DNA of 37,167 nucleotides from an uncultured Lachnospiraceae bacterium (lineage in GTDB: Bacteria > Bacillota > Clostridia > Lachnospirales > Lachnospiraceae): contig CATLCV010000028.1 of assembly GCA_949893755.1 (NCBI GenBank), positions 1 to 37,167 on the forward strand. The letters run 5' to 3'. The position numbers were made by a program, and so were the translations under genes. Below are positions 7,204-16,420 of the stretch, one piece after another. Position 1 is the stretch's first letter; every line of letters starts with the position of its first letter. The notes below the pieces were generated by a model. It saw only the letters and a program-made list of their open reading frames with translations. It was not told where the DNA came from and did no database searches.

Positions 7204-7689
7204 CTACATGGACCGGTTGATATCCAGAACCTTATACTGGTTCACGCCTGCCTGTGTCTCCACATCTACGACATCGCCGACCTTCTTGCCGATCAGCGCC
7301 TGTCCTACCGGAGACTCATTGGAAATCTTTCCTTCCAGGCTGTTCGCTTCCGTGGAGCCAACGATCTTAAACTCCATCTCTTCATCAAAGGTAATGTCAA
7401 ATACCTTGATCGTACAGCCGACATTGATCTTGTCGAAGTCTACCTCGTCCTCTACTACGACCTCCGCATTTTTCAAAATGCCTTCCAGCTCTTCAATCCT
7501 GGCTTCGATGTCGCGCTGCTCGTCCTTTGCGGCGTCATACTCCGCATTCTCGGATAAGTCGCCCTGCTCTCTGGCTTCCTTGATCTTGGCAGCGACCTCC
7601 TTCCTCTTGACCACCTTCAGATTCTCTAATTCATCCTCCAGTGCTTTCAAACCTGCATAAGTAAGTAACCTTTTCTTTGAATCCGCCAT
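7204..7689 (-). CDS. greA: transcription elongation factor GreA
   Basis: 161 residues, the normal GreA size. The N-terminal coiled coil includes the signature AREQGDLSENAEYDAAKDEQ with the acidic tip residues. The C-terminal FKBP-like domain contains SNESPVGQALIGKKVGDVV. GreA inserts its coiled coil into the RNA polymerase secondary channel and stimulates cleavage of backtracked transcripts. The start MADSKKRLLTYAGL is usual for the family, and a GAGAGGAAG purine stretch lies upstream. It precedes lysS with a 120-base gap; greA-lysS and dusB-greA neighbourhoods are common in Clostridia, so the three are probably co-transcribed. Confidence 0.97.
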   Translation of the reverse strand: MADSKKRLLTYAGLKALEDELENLKVVKRKEVAAKIKEAREQGDLSENAEYDAAKDEQRDIEARIEELEGILKNAEVVVEDEVDFDKINVGCTIKVFDITFDEEMEFKIVGSTEANSLEGKISNESPVGQALIGKKVGDVVDVETQAGVNQYKVLDINRSM

Positions 7690-7853
7690 AATAACCTTTG
7701 CTTCCTCTCTTTCATTCTATCTGCTGTCTTTTGTTTTTTCCGATAAGAATTCTCCAGCCTGATATATCGTAAAAAACGGCTGCATGCCAGCGCGGCCTGC
7801 GGCAGTTTCCTACTGATACTTATATTTCGCAATTCAAATATTATAACCAAAAC

Positions 7854-8816
7854 CTACAGTACTGTCAAGATTTTTTCCAGTTCTTCGTAACTCTCCACCC
7901 TGTTGATCTGTTCTCTCAGCCGGGCCGCGCCGCGCAGTCCCTTTGTGTACCAGGCTACATGCTTGCGCATCTCCCGGATCCCGAGATAATTTCCCTTATA
8001 TTCGATCTGCAGCCGGGCATGGCGAAGCATGGTGCTGCGGATCTCGTCGATATCCGGCCGGGGAGGAAAGGCGCCTGTTTCTTCATAGGCCAGCAGCTCC
8101 GAAAAGATCCACGGATTCCCCTGCGCGCCCCGGGCGATCATCACGCCGTCGCACCCGGTCTGCTCCCGAAGCGCGGCCGCCCGCTCCCCGGAGGTCACAT
8201 CTCCATTTCCGATGACCGGGATCCGGACCGCTTCCTTCACCTGGCGGATGATCTCCCAGTCCGCCCTGCCGGAGTAATATTGTTCCCGGGTCCGTCCGTG
8301 TACGGCAATCGCCGCCGCGCCTGCCTCTTCCGCGATCCTGGCAATCTCCACCGCATTGACATGTTCCTCGTCAAAGCCTTTGCGGATCTTCACGGTAACC
8401 GGCTTCCGGATGGCCCGGACCACCTCGCGGACCAGCTCATAGACCAGCTTCGGATCCTTCATCAGCGCCGAGCCTTCCCCGTTGCGCACCACCTTCGGAA
8501 CGGGACAGCCCATGTTGATGTCCAGGATAGAAAACGGACGTTCTTCGATCCGCTTTGCCATCTCGCTGACGATCTTCGGGTCCGAGCCGAAGAGCTGCAG
8601 AGATACCGGCGTTTCTTCCGGATGGATCTCGAGCAGGCTTTCCGTATTTTTATTGTTGTATAAAATAGCCTTGGCGCTGACCATTTCCATACAGAGGAGT
8701 CCGGCCCCCTGTTCTTTGCACAACAAACGGAATGGCAGGTCCGTCACACCTGCCATGGGGCCTAAAATATAGATATTTTCAAGAAGTACATTTCCTATTT
8801 TAAGCTGTTTTGCCAT
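7854..8816 (-). CDS. dusB: tRNA-dihydrouridine synthase DusB
   Basis: 320 residues, standard length for the Dus family. The TIM-barrel FMN-binding fold begins at ILGPMAGVTDLPFRLLCKE. The catalytic cysteine is in INMGCPVPKVVRNGEGSALM, and VHGRTREQYYSGRADW and GNGDVTSG are typical phosphate/FMN-contact segments. The C-terminal helical domain includes REMRKHVAWYTKGLRG. It reduces specific uridines of tRNA to dihydrouridine with NADPH and FMN. It lies 15 bases after coaX in the same direction, so the pair is likely translated from one mRNA. The 164-base gap to greA holds no gene. Confidence 0.96.
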   Translation of the reverse strand: MAKQLKIGNVLLENIYILGPMAGVTDLPFRLLCKEQGAGLLCMEMVSAKAILYNNKNTESLLEIHPEETPVSLQLFGSDPKIVSEMAKRIEERPFSILDINMGCPVPKVVRNGEGSALMKDPKLVYELVREVVRAIRKPVTVKIRKGFDEEHVNAVEIARIAEEAGAAAIAVHGRTREQYYSGRADWEIIRQVKEAVRIPVIGNGDVTSGERAAALREQTGCDGVMIARGAQGNPWIFSELLAYEETGAFPPRPDIDEIRSTMLRHARLQIEYKGNYLGIREMRKHVAWYTKGLRGAARLREQINRVESYEELEKILTVL

Positions 8817-8831
8817 AATTATTCCGATTTC

Positions 8832-9602
8832 TTATTTTCTGTTCTTATGATAGATCAGGCGCAGGCCGTTCAGTGTCAGTTCCGGATCATACTCGTCAAT
8901 GGTGTCCGTCTCCGGCGCAATGATCTTGCCCAGGCCTCCGGTCGCTACCACCTTGGCGTCCGGATACCCGGATTCCTCCTTGATCTTCCGGATGATGTAT
9001 TCCGTCTGGCCGATCGCGCCGTACACCAGCCCCGCCTGCATACTGGAAATGGTCTCCTTCGCCAGTATGGATGCCGGCTTGCGGATCTCAATCGCCGGGA
9101 GCATGGCTGCGCCGCCCCAGAGGGAGCGTCCTGCCGTCTCCAGCCCCGGAGCCGTGATCCCTGCCTCAAAGGTTCCCTTCGGCCCGATCAGGTCGTAGGT
9201 CGTGGCAGTCCCGAAGTCCACCACGATGACCGGACCGCCGAACAATTCATAACCGGCCACCGCATCCACGATCCGGTCCGGCCCGATCTCCTTCGGATTC
9301 TCTGTTACGATGCGGATTCCTGTCTTGATCCCCGCGGACACGATCAAAGGACGCACATCCAGATACTTGATGATCCCGCTTGTCAGGGAATGCATGATAT
9401 CCGGAACCACCGACGCAATGATCACCGCATGGATATCCTGTGGACAGATATTCCTGTGTTCCAGGATCCCGCAGATCGTGAATCCATATTCATCTGAGGT
9501 CCGGGGACGCTTTGTGGTCATCCGGAACGTTCCAAGCAGTATCTCTTCTTTAAAAACGCCCAATGTAATATTGGTATTTCCAACGTCAATCGTCAAAAGC
9601 AT
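8832..9602 (-). CDS. coaX: type III pantothenate kinase
   Basis: 256 residues from the ATG at 9602, chosen because AGGAG lies just upstream and because the family starts [17 protein letters not shown]. That start is the phosphate-binding loop of the ASKHA fold. Other family segments are [31 protein letters not shown] (with the catalytic aspartate earlier in the enzyme's DVGNTN/DFGTA pair), [15 protein letters not shown] and VVATGGLG. CoaX phosphorylates pantothenate in the first step of coenzyme A synthesis, is not inhibited by CoA and needs a monovalent cation. It is followed closely by dusB and preceded by the DUF6145-type gene. Confidence 0.97.
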   Translation of the reverse strand: MLLTIDVGNTNITLGVFKEEILLGTFRMTTKRPRTSDEYGFTICGILEHRNICPQDIHAVIIASVVPDIMHSLTSGIIKYLDVRPLIVSAGIKTGIRIVTENPKEIGPDRIVDAVAGYELFGGPVIVVDFGTATTYDLIGPKGTFEAGITAPGLETAGRSLWGGAAMLPAIEIRKPASILAKETISSMQAGLVYGAIGQTEYIIRKIKEESGYPDAKVVATGGLGKIIAPETDTIDEYDPELTLNGLRLIYHKNRK

Positions 9603-9705
9603 TCTGTTTTTTCTCCTGATCCTAAATATAGACTTTCCCCGGAGCACCCGACCGGTTCATTTCTGTGCGGCATGCGTTTAACATTTCCCGAAGTGATGCC
9701 CTTTC

Positions 9706-10059
9706 TCATTCCGCAGTAAACTCCTCACCGAGATAAAACACCCGGAAAAACATCTCCAACGACTCAAACAATTCCCGCCGCTCCTGCTGCATCTGCTTGA
9801 TCTTGAGTACACTTCCGATCTCGTCAAAAAGGAAATCGTCTTCCTCATGGTCTACCTTCAATTCCAGACTGCCCTCTCCGTCAAATACCAGCATGAGCAC
9901 TCCGCCCACATCCTCCGTGTACATCACGCACATGATCTGCAGTTCCTGGCGTATACTCTCCGGCAGGGCTTCAAACTCCGGATTCAAATAAAATTTTCGC
10001 TCATAGGAGCTGGCGGCACATAATACGATCTCTTCTTCCATAGCCTCATACATATCCAT
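9706..10059 (-). CDS. DUF6145-type protein
   Basis: 117 residues, acidic, without membrane segments. The order of segments (ERKFYLNPEFEALPESIRQE, LQIMCVMYTEDVGGVLMLVF, DFLFDEIGSVLKIKQMQQER) matches my memory of a Lachnospiraceae family annotated DUF6145, with no known function. The start at 10059 overlaps the end of birA by 14 bases, with GGGGG four bases before it; two further in-frame ATGs follow within seven codons, so the exact start is unsure. The overlap and its position between birA and coaX, both cofactor genes, suggest co-transcription with them, but a cofactor role is only a guess from neighbourhood. Confidence 0.75.
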   Translation of the reverse strand: MDMYEAMEEEIVLCAASSYERKFYLNPEFEALPESIRQELQIMCVMYTEDVGGVLMLVFDGEGSLELKVDHEEDDFLFDEIGSVLKIKQMQQERRELFESLEMFFRVFYLGEEFTAE

Positions 10060-11032
10060 AAATCCCCCGAACCGAAACCTCTCCGGCGTAAACAGCCTCC
10101 TCGCTTCCGTCCTGCCTTCTCACCAGGAGTTCTCCGCCGTCGTTGATCCCCAGGGCCAGTGCCTGGTATGGTTCCTTTGCGCCGAGTATCCTGACCTCTT
10201 TCCCGCAGTTTACCAGAAGGCTGTTATAAGCCTCCCGAATCCCGGACAGATCTTCCGTCCTGAGAAACGTGTCATAATCCCGCTCAAAATACTTCATGAT
10301 CTCTGCGATCAGGGTGCTCCGCTTCATGACCTGCCCGGTCTCGATCCGGAGGGAAGTCGCGGTTTTCGCGATCTCTTCCGAAAAAGAATCCATATTGACA
10401 TTGATCCCCACCCCGATCACCACATGATTGATATAGTCGATCTCCGAGCTCATCTCCGTCAGGATCCCCACCAGCTTCTTTCCGTTCAGTACAATGTCAT
10501 TGGGCCATTTGATCCCGATCTCCTGCCCGGTACACTTCCGAAGCGCCTCTGCGACACTGTATGCCATCACCAGGGTCAGCATGGGCGCCCTGGACGGAAG
10601 AAACCGGGGTCTAAGCAGAATCGACATATAGATGCTGCAGCCCGGCGGAGATTCCCATCCCCTGCCGCGCCTGCCACGTCCCGCGCTCTGCCGACCGGCC
10701 ACCGCAAGGGTTCCGTGGGGCGCCCCTTTTTCTCCCAGCTCCTTTGCCCGGATATTGGTAGAATCCGTATCCGGGAAATAATAAATCTCCTGGCCCGCCC
10801 ACCGCGTCTTCCCGGTGAGCAGGCTTTTCAGCTCTTCCTCAGACAGGACATCCGGAATATCCACGATCCGGTATCCCCTGTTCTTTACGGCCTCTACATG
10901 GTATCCTTCTTCCTTCAGCTGGTTGATGACCTTCCATACGGCGGTCCGGGATACGCCAAACTCCTCGCACAGCCTCTGCCCGGACACATAGCCCTCGCTC
11001 TCCCGGAGAAGCTTCAAAATCTTCGTTTTCAA
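10046..11032 (-). CDS. birA: bifunctional biotin-protein ligase / biotin operon repressor BirA
   Basis: 328 residues with the full bifunctional layout. Residues 1-60 are a winged helix (VSGQRLCEEFGVSRTAVWKV, then GYHVEAVKNRGYRI). The ligase core has the biotinyl-AMP loop AGRQSAGRGRRGRGWESPPG. The catalytic lysine segment is IKWPNDIVLNGKKLVGILTE and VVIGVGINVNM follows. A small C-terminal SH3-like domain closes the protein (YQALALGINDGGELLVRRQD). It attaches biotin to carboxylase carrier proteins and, through the N-terminal domain, can repress biotin genes; no biotin genes are in the window. It lies 10 bases downstream of argF in the same direction and overlaps the next gene. Confidence 0.97.
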   Translation of the reverse strand: MKTKILKLLRESEGYVSGQRLCEEFGVSRTAVWKVINQLKEEGYHVEAVKNRGYRIVDIPDVLSEEELKSLLTGKTRWAGQEIYYFPDTDSTNIRAKELGEKGAPHGTLAVAGRQSAGRGRRGRGWESPPGCSIYMSILLRPRFLPSRAPMLTLVMAYSVAEALRKCTGQEIGIKWPNDIVLNGKKLVGILTEMSSEIDYINHVVIGVGINVNMDSFSEEIAKTATSLRIETGQVMKRSTLIAEIMKYFERDYDTFLRTEDLSGIREAYNSLLVNCGKEVRILGAKEPYQALALGINDGGELLVRRQDGSEEAVYAGEVSVRGIYGYV

Positions 11033-11042
11033 AAATCTTCAC

Positions 11043-12032
11043 CTATTCTCCCAGTGTGGCCACCATCACTGCTTTGATCGTATGCATCCGGTTCTCTGCC
11101 TCGTCAAAGACCTTGGACTGCTCAGACTCGAAGACCTCGTCCGTCACTTCCATGTCTTCAATCCCAAACCGCTCTCCCATCTGCTTTCCGATGGTCGTCT
11201 TCAGGTCATGGAAGGACGGCAGGCAGTGCAGGAAGATCGCGTTTGCAGAAGCATTTTCCATAACTTTTTTGGTCACCTTGTAAGGCGTCAGCGCCTGGAT
11301 CCGCTTCTCCCATACCTCATCGGGTTCGCCCATGGATACCCATACGTCCGTATAGATCACGTCCGCATCCTTTGTTCCGCTTTCCACATCCTCTGTCAGG
11401 GTAATGGTCGCGCCGGATTCCGCCGCATAGCCTCTGCACAGCTCTACCAGCTCTTCACTTGGGAAGAATTCCTTTGTGGTGCATGCCACAAAATGCATCC
11501 CCAGCTTGGAGCATGCCACCATCAGGGAATTACCCATGTTGAATCTGGCATCTCCCATATAGACCAGGCGGATCCCCTCCAGCTTGCCGAACTGCTCCCG
11601 GATGGTCAGCATATCCGCAAGCATCTGGGTGGGATGAAATTCATTGGTCAGTCCGTTCCATACCGGAACCCCCGCGTACTCCGCCAGCTCTTCCACAATA
11701 TCCTGACCGAAGCCGCGGTATTCGATACCGTCGTACATTCTGCCCAGTACCCGCGCCGTATCCTCGATGCTCTCCTTTTTGCCCATCTGAGAGCCGGTGG
11801 GCCCGAGATAGGTTGCTCCCATCCCCATGTCAAATGCCGCCACTTCAAACGCACAGCGGGTCCGTGTACTGTCCTTTTCAAAGATCAGCGCCACGTTCTT
11901 GCCTCTGTAATGGTCTACCGGGATTCCTTTTTTCTTCTTGTCCTTGAGATCTGCCGCCAGGTCAAGCAGATAGAGGATCTCCTCTTTTGTAAAATCCTTC
12001 AGTGTCAGAAAATTTCTTCCTTTTAAATTCAT
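11043..12032 (-). CDS. argF: ornithine carbamoyltransferase
   Basis: 329 residues if translation begins at the second ATG (12032), which has AGAGGA six bases upstream; the ATG two codons earlier sits directly against the ribosome site. The carbamoyl phosphate loop STRTR is at residues 55-59 ([20 protein letters not shown]). HPTQ ([17 protein letters not shown]), the ornithine loop region DVWVSMG and the HCLP motif ([11 protein letters not shown]) are all present. The enzyme makes citrulline from ornithine and carbamoyl phosphate in arginine synthesis. The sequence is of the E. coli ArgF / catabolic ArcB type, and no other arginine or arginine deiminase genes are near, so the anabolic or catabolic role is not settled. 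A structured repeat element lies directly upstream. Confidence 0.95.
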   Translation of the reverse strand: MNLKGRNFLTLKDFTKEEILYLLDLAADLKDKKKKGIPVDHYRGKNVALIFEKDSTRTRCAFEVAAFDMGMGATYLGPTGSQMGKKESIEDTARVLGRMYDGIEYRGFGQDIVEELAEYAGVPVWNGLTNEFHPTQMLADMLTIREQFGKLEGIRLVYMGDARFNMGNSLMVACSKLGMHFVACTTKEFFPSEELVELCRGYAAESGATITLTEDVESGTKDADVIYTDVWVSMGEPDEVWEKRIQALTPYKVTKKVMENASANAIFLHCLPSFHDLKTTIGKQMGERFGIEDMEVTDEVFESEQSKVFDEAENRMHTIKAVMVATLGE

Positions 12033-12141
12033 CTTCATTCCTCTTCTCTTTTTATTCTTTTTTATCTCTTGCAGCCAGTCTGTACGCAGATTGCCTGTGA
12101 ATTACAATACCATATCAATCCTATAAATTCAATACTTTTCC

Positions 12142-12331
12142 AACTGTACGGTTGCAATCCGAAATCTGAGTTTTATGCAATTTATTGCAATAAAACTCAG
12201 ATTTCGGATTAGCAGCCTACTCATAAATGAGCAAAAAACGGCTGCGTTAGCAGACGTACGAGTGCGTTAGCACGGTTTTTGCGAATGGATGAGTAGGTTG
12301 GATGCTCTAAAGAGCGTCCAACCGTACAGTT
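12142..12331. repeat. 190-bp hairpin-rich element with terminal inverted repeats
   Basis: A non-coding block bounded by AACTGTACGGTTG (12142-12154) and its exact reverse complement CAACCGTACAGTT (12319-12331). Inside are a hairpin with 21-base perfect arms (12156-12176 with 12190-12210, closing over a short loop), CCTACTCAT (from 12216) with ATGAGTAGG near 12289-12297, GCAAAAAACG near 12231 with CGGTTTTTGC near 12273, two copies of TGCGTTAGCA, and GCTCT/AGAGC near 12304-12314. It looks like a MITE-like or REP-like repeat, or a structured RNA in the argF leader. No transposase ORF is present and no clear target duplication is visible. Confidence 0.65.
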
Positions 12332-12341
12332 AGATTCCAGT

Positions 12342-13142
12342 CTACCTTCTCTGCCTGCTCACCTCGAACATCAGCACCGCAGACGCTACCGCGGCATTCA
12401 GCGATTCCGCCTGTCCTTCCATGGGGATGCGGATCAGCACGTCCGCGCATGCAGCCGCCTCCGGGCTCAGCCCGTTTCCTTCATTTCCGATGAGAAACGC
12501 GGTTCCCTGCCGGTAATCCTCCTCATCATATGTCCGCTCCCCGTCCAGATGGGCGGCATAGACACGGATGCCCAGCCTTTTCAGATGACCGGCCGCTCCG
12601 GGCAGGTCCTCCGTATATGCAAAGGGCATCCGGAAGATCGCGCCCATGGTAGAGCGTATGGTCTTCGGATTGTAAATGTCCGCACAGTCCCGGCTCATCA
12701 GGATTGCCGTCGCCCCTGCCGCCTCTGCGGTCCGGAAAATGGTCCCCAGGTTGCCCGGGTCCTGAATATTCTCCAGAAGCAGAATGTGCGCGGGCTTTTC
12801 CTTCTGCCCGCCGTGCCCCGGACATGCCGCCAGGATCTCTTCCTCCGTGAACACACGCTGGCGCACCACCGCCAGGATTCCCTGGGGTGTTTTTGTGTCC
12901 GAGATATATTCAAATACCTGGGGAGACACCAGCATCCTTTCCGCTTCGAAAATGGGTTCCTCCCGGTGCTTTTTATAAAATTCCTCTGTCACATACAGCT
13001 GTACCAGACGTTTGGCCGGAATCTCCCGGATCATGCGCAGCCCTTCCACAAGAAAGGTGCCCGTCTTCGTCCGCATCCGGCTTTTTTTCCGAAGCTGTAT
13101 GATCTCCTTCATCCTCGGATTCGAGGTGCTGGTGATGATCAT
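12342..13142 (-). CDS. TrmH/SpoU family RNA 2'-O-methyltransferase
   Basis: 266 residues from the ATG at 13142, with GGGGG eight bases upstream; the frame extends five codons further without a ribosome site. The N-terminal substrate-binding domain begins MIITSTSNPRMKEIIQLRKK and contains FLVEGLRMIRE. The SPOUT catalytic domain has its three motifs: ENIQDPGNLGTIFRTAEAAG, FLIGNEGNGLSPEA, and IPMEGQAESLNAAVASAVLM. It methylates a ribose 2'-O in rRNA or tRNA using S-adenosylmethionine. The exact nucleotide cannot be told; rlmB-like or TsnR-like roles are both possible. It is 49 bases downstream of the response regulator gene and followed by the hairpin element. Confidence 0.93.
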   Translation of the reverse strand: MIITSTSNPRMKEIIQLRKKSRMRTKTGTFLVEGLRMIREIPAKRLVQLYVTEEFYKKHREEPIFEAERMLVSPQVFEYISDTKTPQGILAVVRQRVFTEEEILAACPGHGGQKEKPAHILLLENIQDPGNLGTIFRTAEAAGATAILMSRDCADIYNPKTIRSTMGAIFRMPFAYTEDLPGAAGHLKRLGIRVYAAHLDGERTYDEEDYRQGTAFLIGNEGNGLSPEAAACADVLIRIPMEGQAESLNAAVASAVLMFEVSRQRR

Positions 13143-13190
13143 GCCATATTCCCCCATCGTTATTCAGATTGACTGCCAGTCCGCATTCTC

Positions 13191-13883
13191 TCAGACCTTG
13201 AACCGATACCCGACTCCCCAGATCGTCTCAATATACTGGGGGTGGGAGGTATCGTACTCGATCTTCTCCCGGATCTTCTTGATATGCACCGTCACCGTGG
13301 CGATGTCACCGATCGACTCCATATCCCAGATCTCCCGGAACAGCTCTTCCTTGGTATAGACATGGTTGGGATGTCCCGCCAGGAACGTCAGCAGGTCAAA
13401 TTCCTTGGTCGTAAAGGACCGTTCCTCGCCGTTGACCCACACGCGTCTCGCCGTCGTATCGATCTTCAATCCGCGGATCTCAATGATCTCATTCTCCTCC
13501 ACGTTGCTTCCGATCAGGCGCTCATATCTCGCCAGATGCGCCTTCACACGGGCTACCAGCTCGCTTGGGCTGAACGGCTTGGTCATATAGTCGTCGGCTC
13601 CCAGGCCAAGCCCCCGGATCTTATCGATGTCATCCTTCTTTGCGGAAACCATGATGATCGGGGTATTCTTGCTGTCGCGGACCTTCCGGCAGATCTCAAA
13701 TCCATCCACGCCGGGAAGCATCAGATCCAGGATGATCAGGTCAAAATCCGCTTCCATGGCCTGCTTCAATCCAATCTCGCCGTCATTGGCAACCTCCACC
13801 TCAAAGTTGCTCAGCTCCAGATAATCCCGTTCCAGATCCGCAATGCTTTCCTCATCCTCAATAATCAAAATCCGTTTACTCAT
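13191..13883 (-). CDS. OmpR/PhoB family response regulator
   Basis: 230 residues. The receiver domain (1-120) has the acidic pair in IIEDEES, the phosphoacceptor Asp53 in LIILDLMLPGVDGFE, Ser80 in IIMVSAKKDD and Lys102 in DDYMTKPFSPSELV. The C-terminal winged-helix domain (about 130-230) contains FTTKEFDLLTFLAGHPNHVY and TVTVHIKKIREKIE and ends IETIWGVGYRFKV, all typical of the OmpR subfamily. Its start overlaps the end of the histidine kinase gene by eight bases, so the two are translationally coupled, in the less common kinase-first order. The regulon is unknown. Confidence 0.95.
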   Translation of the reverse strand: MSKRILIIEDEESIADLERDYLELSNFEVEVANDGEIGLKQAMEADFDLIILDLMLPGVDGFEICRKVRDSKNTPIIMVSAKKDDIDKIRGLGLGADDYMTKPFSPSELVARVKAHLARYERLIGSNVEENEIIEIRGLKIDTTARRVWVNGEERSFTTKEFDLLTFLAGHPNHVYTKEELFREIWDMESIGDIATVTVHIKKIREKIEYDTSHPQYIETIWGVGYRFKV

Positions 13884-14931
13884 CCAATGGTACCTCCTGA
13901 TATTTTCTTACTACAAAGCACATGACTGTTCCGCTGCCTTCCACGCTGGTCGCCCAGATATTGCCCCCGTGCTCCTCCACGATCTTCTGCGCGATGGAAA
14001 GCCCGATGCCGCTTCCCCCCTTGGAGGAATTGCGGGAGGCATCCGTCCGGTAGAACCGGTCAAAGATAAAGGGCAGATCCTTGGGCGAGATCCCTTTTCC
14101 GTTATCCCCCAGCTCGATCTGTATAAAATCTCCTACATCCTTTAGATCCATGGTAATCTTTCCCTTTGGCTTGTCCATGTATTTTAAGGAATTGGAGACC
14201 ACGTTGTTGATCACCCTCCGAAGTTGCTCGGGATCTACAATGACCTTGGAATCCTCCTCCAGAAAGCAGTGGTATTCAAATTCCACATTTTTCGCTTCCA
14301 GCTCCAGATACAGGTCTTCGGCACAGTCCAGAAAATAATTCTTTGCGGATATGGTGGTAAAATTATAAGGGATCCGGTTCGTGTCGATCTTGGAGTAGAG
14401 AGTCAGCTCATTGATCAGCAGATCCATCTCATTCGCCTTATTGTATATCGTTTTGATATACTTGTCCATCTTTTCCGGCGTATCCGCCACGCCGTCCATG
14501 ATTCCCTCCACATAGCCCTTGATGGCTGTGATCGGCGTCTTCAGATCATGGGAAATGTTGCTGATCAGCTCTTTGTTTTCCCGGTCAAATTCTACCTTTT
14601 CCTCGGCATTGGCTTTCAGGCGCAGCCGCATCTCCTCAAAATCCCGGCAGAGCTCTCCGAACTCATCATCCGCCTCCGCCGTGATCTCAAAGTCCAGGTT
14701 GCCGTCCTTGATATTCTGAGCAGCCTCCTGCAGCTTTGCCAGAGGCACGGAGACCGTCCGGTAGACCCAGTACACCAGAATCGCGGCCGTAAAAAATACA
14801 ATGATCAGAAACATCTGCTGCAGCTCTCCGACCTCCCTTGGCTCAAATACCCTCCGTCCGATGATCAGAAAAACCGTGGGCAGGATCATCATTGCCATGA
14901 AAGCAATGATCAGCTTTGTTTTCAGCTTCAT
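13876..14931 (-). CDS. sensor histidine kinase
   Basis: 351 residues. Two N-terminal membrane segments (about 7-24 and 40-58) are separated by only about 15 residues, so there is almost no extracellular sensor domain. A HAMP domain follows (about 60-112). The dimerisation domain has the phosphoacceptor histidine in ISNISHDLKTPITAIKGYVE. The ATP-binding domain contains the N box (VINNVVSNSLKY), G1 (GDNGKGISPKDLPFIFDRFY) and G2 (KGGSGIGLSIAQKIVEEHGG). The short loop suggests sensing at or inside the membrane, as in cell-envelope stress kinases, but that is inference. AAGGAG lies upstream of the ATG. The downstream response regulator is its expected partner. Confidence 0.95.
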   Translation of the reverse strand: MKLKTKLIIAFMAMMILPTVFLIIGRRVFEPREVGELQQMFLIIVFFTAAILVYWVYRTVSVPLAKLQEAAQNIKDGNLDFEITAEADDEFGELCRDFEEMRLRLKANAEEKVEFDRENKELISNISHDLKTPITAIKGYVEGIMDGVADTPEKMDKYIKTIYNKANEMDLLINELTLYSKIDTNRIPYNFTTISAKNYFLDCAEDLYLELEAKNVEFEYHCFLEEDSKVIVDPEQLRRVINNVVSNSLKYMDKPKGKITMDLKDVGDFIQIELGDNGKGISPKDLPFIFDRFYRTDASRNSSKGGSGIGLSIAQKIVEEHGGNIWATSVEGSGTVMCFVVRKYQEVPLDE

Positions 14932-15124
14932 CTAATTCAGCGCTCCTTTCCGGCCATCCCTCTGTCATTCCCCCGTATCTGCTCCGTCTTCCCGCAGATA
15001 CTCCTACCCATTACAGTAACACAAAACAGGCTGTCACCGCAAGGTTTTCAGCCCGTAATTTATCAAATATTAATATGCTGAGAAAAATTCCATAAGGACT
15101 TATCAGGAATACAGGAACCTTATT

Positions 15125-16312
15125 CTACAGATAAGCCTTCAGCACATCCACCTTATCCAGTTTTTCCCAGGACAGGTCCAGGTCGTTTCTTCCAAAATGT
15201 CCGTAAGCCGCTGTCTGCTTGTAGATCGGACGGCGCAGGTCCAGCATCTTGATGATGCCTGCCGGACGGAAGTCAAAATTCTCACGGATGATCTCTACCA
15301 GGCGTTCATTGGATACATGCCCTGTGCCGAAGGTGTCTACCATGATAGAGGTCGGCTGTGCCACACCGATCGCGTAGGACAGCTGGATCTCGCACTTCTT
15401 CGCCAGACCTGCCGCAACGATGTTTTTTGCCGCATAGCGCGCCGCATACGCAGCGGAACGGTCTACCTTGGTGCAGTCCTTTCCGGAAAATGCGCCGCCG
15501 CCGTGGCGTGCCATCCCGCCGTAGGTATCTACAATGATCTTTCTTCCGGTCAGTCCGCTGTCGCCGTGAGGTCCGCCGATCACGAAGCGTCCGGTGGGAT
15601 TCACGAAGAACTTGGTCTTCTCATCTACCATCTCCGCAGGAATGATCACGTCAAATACATGCTTCTTGATGTCTGCGAAGATCTGCTCCTGAGTCACATC
15701 CGGGTCATGCTGTGTGGAAAGCACCACCGCGTCCAGACGCTGGGGAACTCCCGCATCATCATACTCTACCGTCACCTGGGTCTTGCCGTCCGGACGGAGG
15801 TAGGTCAGCGTGCCGTCCTTTCTCACCTTGGTAAGCTGCAGCGCCAGCTTGTGAGCCATGGCGATCGGATACGGCATATATTCCTCCGTCTCGTCCGACG
15901 CATAGCCGAACATCATTCCCTGATCCCCTGCTCCGATGGCGTCGATATCCTCCTCTGCAGGCGCCGCCGCCTTCGCTTCCAGCGCCTTATCCACGCCCAG
16001 CGCAATGTCCGCGGACTGCTCGTCGATCACGGTGATCACGCCGCAGGTCTCCGCGTCAAATCCATAATCCGCGCTGGTATATCCGATATCGCGGATCGTA
16101 TTGCGCACGATCTTCTGCATGTCTACATAGGCATTGGTTGAAATCTCTCCCATTACCATGACAACGCCTGTCGTCGTGCATGTCTCGCAGGCCACGCGGC
16201 TCATGGGATCCTGTTCCATCAGCGCGTCCAGGATGGCGTCTGAGATCTGGTCGCACATCTTATCCGGATGTCCCTCTGTTACTGATTCTGATGTAAATAA
16301 GTGTCTTTCCAT
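15125..16312 (-). CDS. metK: S-adenosylmethionine synthetase
   Basis: 395 residues, the standard length. The start [19 protein letters not shown] holds the ATP-binding histidine, and the hallmark motifs [12 protein letters not shown] and [20 protein letters not shown] are intact. Further conserved segments are [17 protein letters not shown] and [16 protein letters not shown] [12 protein letters not shown]. It makes SAM from methionine and ATP in the cytosol. The ATG at 16312 is preceded by AGGAGAGG. Its leader contains a SAM-I riboswitch and a terminator, so expression should fall when SAM is plentiful. The promoter is at 16595-16623, giving a leader of about 275 bases. It stands as a single-gene unit between murA and the kinase gene. 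Confidence 0.98.
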   Translation of the reverse strand: MERHLFTSESVTEGHPDKMCDQISDAILDALMEQDPMSRVACETCTTTGVVMVMGEISTNAYVDMQKIVRNTIRDIGYTSADYGFDAETCGVITVIDEQSADIALGVDKALEAKAAAPAEEDIDAIGAGDQGMMFGYASDETEEYMPYPIAMAHKLALQLTKVRKDGTLTYLRPDGKTQVTVEYDDAGVPQRLDAVVLSTQHDPDVTQEQIFADIKKHVFDVIIPAEMVDEKTKFFVNPTGRFVIGGPHGDSGLTGRKIIVDTYGGMARHGGGAFSGKDCTKVDRSAAYAARYAAKNIVAAGLAKKCEIQLSYAIGVAQPTSIMVDTFGTGHVSNERLVEIIRENFDFRPAGIIKMLDLRRPIYKQTAAYGHFGRNDLDLSWEKLDKVDVLKAYL

Positions 16313-16379
16313 GTCAAATCCTCTCCTTCTCGGTACTTTCTCTTTTTTGTAGCCTAAGATCTTTTTATAAAAATAAAAA

Positions 16380-16402
16380 ACAGCCTACAAAAAGCGGACT
16401 GT
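16380..16402 (-). terminator. riboswitch expression-platform terminator before metK
   Basis: On the minus strand ACAGTCC pairs with GGCTGT around a U-rich loop (complement of 16380-16402) and is followed by a run of T (complement of 16374-16380). It lies just after the SAM-I aptamer and before the metK ribosome site, which fits SAM-induced early termination. Confidence 0.8.
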
Positions 16403-16420
16403 TTTATGGTCTAAACAATC

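Noticed and set aside
7647..7850. 67-codon frame in the dusB-greA gap
   Set aside because: It overlaps the start of greA in another register, has no ribosome site and no family resemblance.
8847..9497. 216-codon plus-strand frame opposite coaX
   Set aside because: It is antisense to a clear pantothenate kinase gene; the Arg/His/Asp-rich composition is typical of a shadow frame. The long frames opposite argF, metK, murA, mtnA and the GldG-like gene were rejected for the same reason.
12142..12331. Insertion sequence
   Set aside because: The terminal inverted repeats suggest mobility, but at 190 bp there is no transposase and no visible target duplication; it is reported only as a repeat element.
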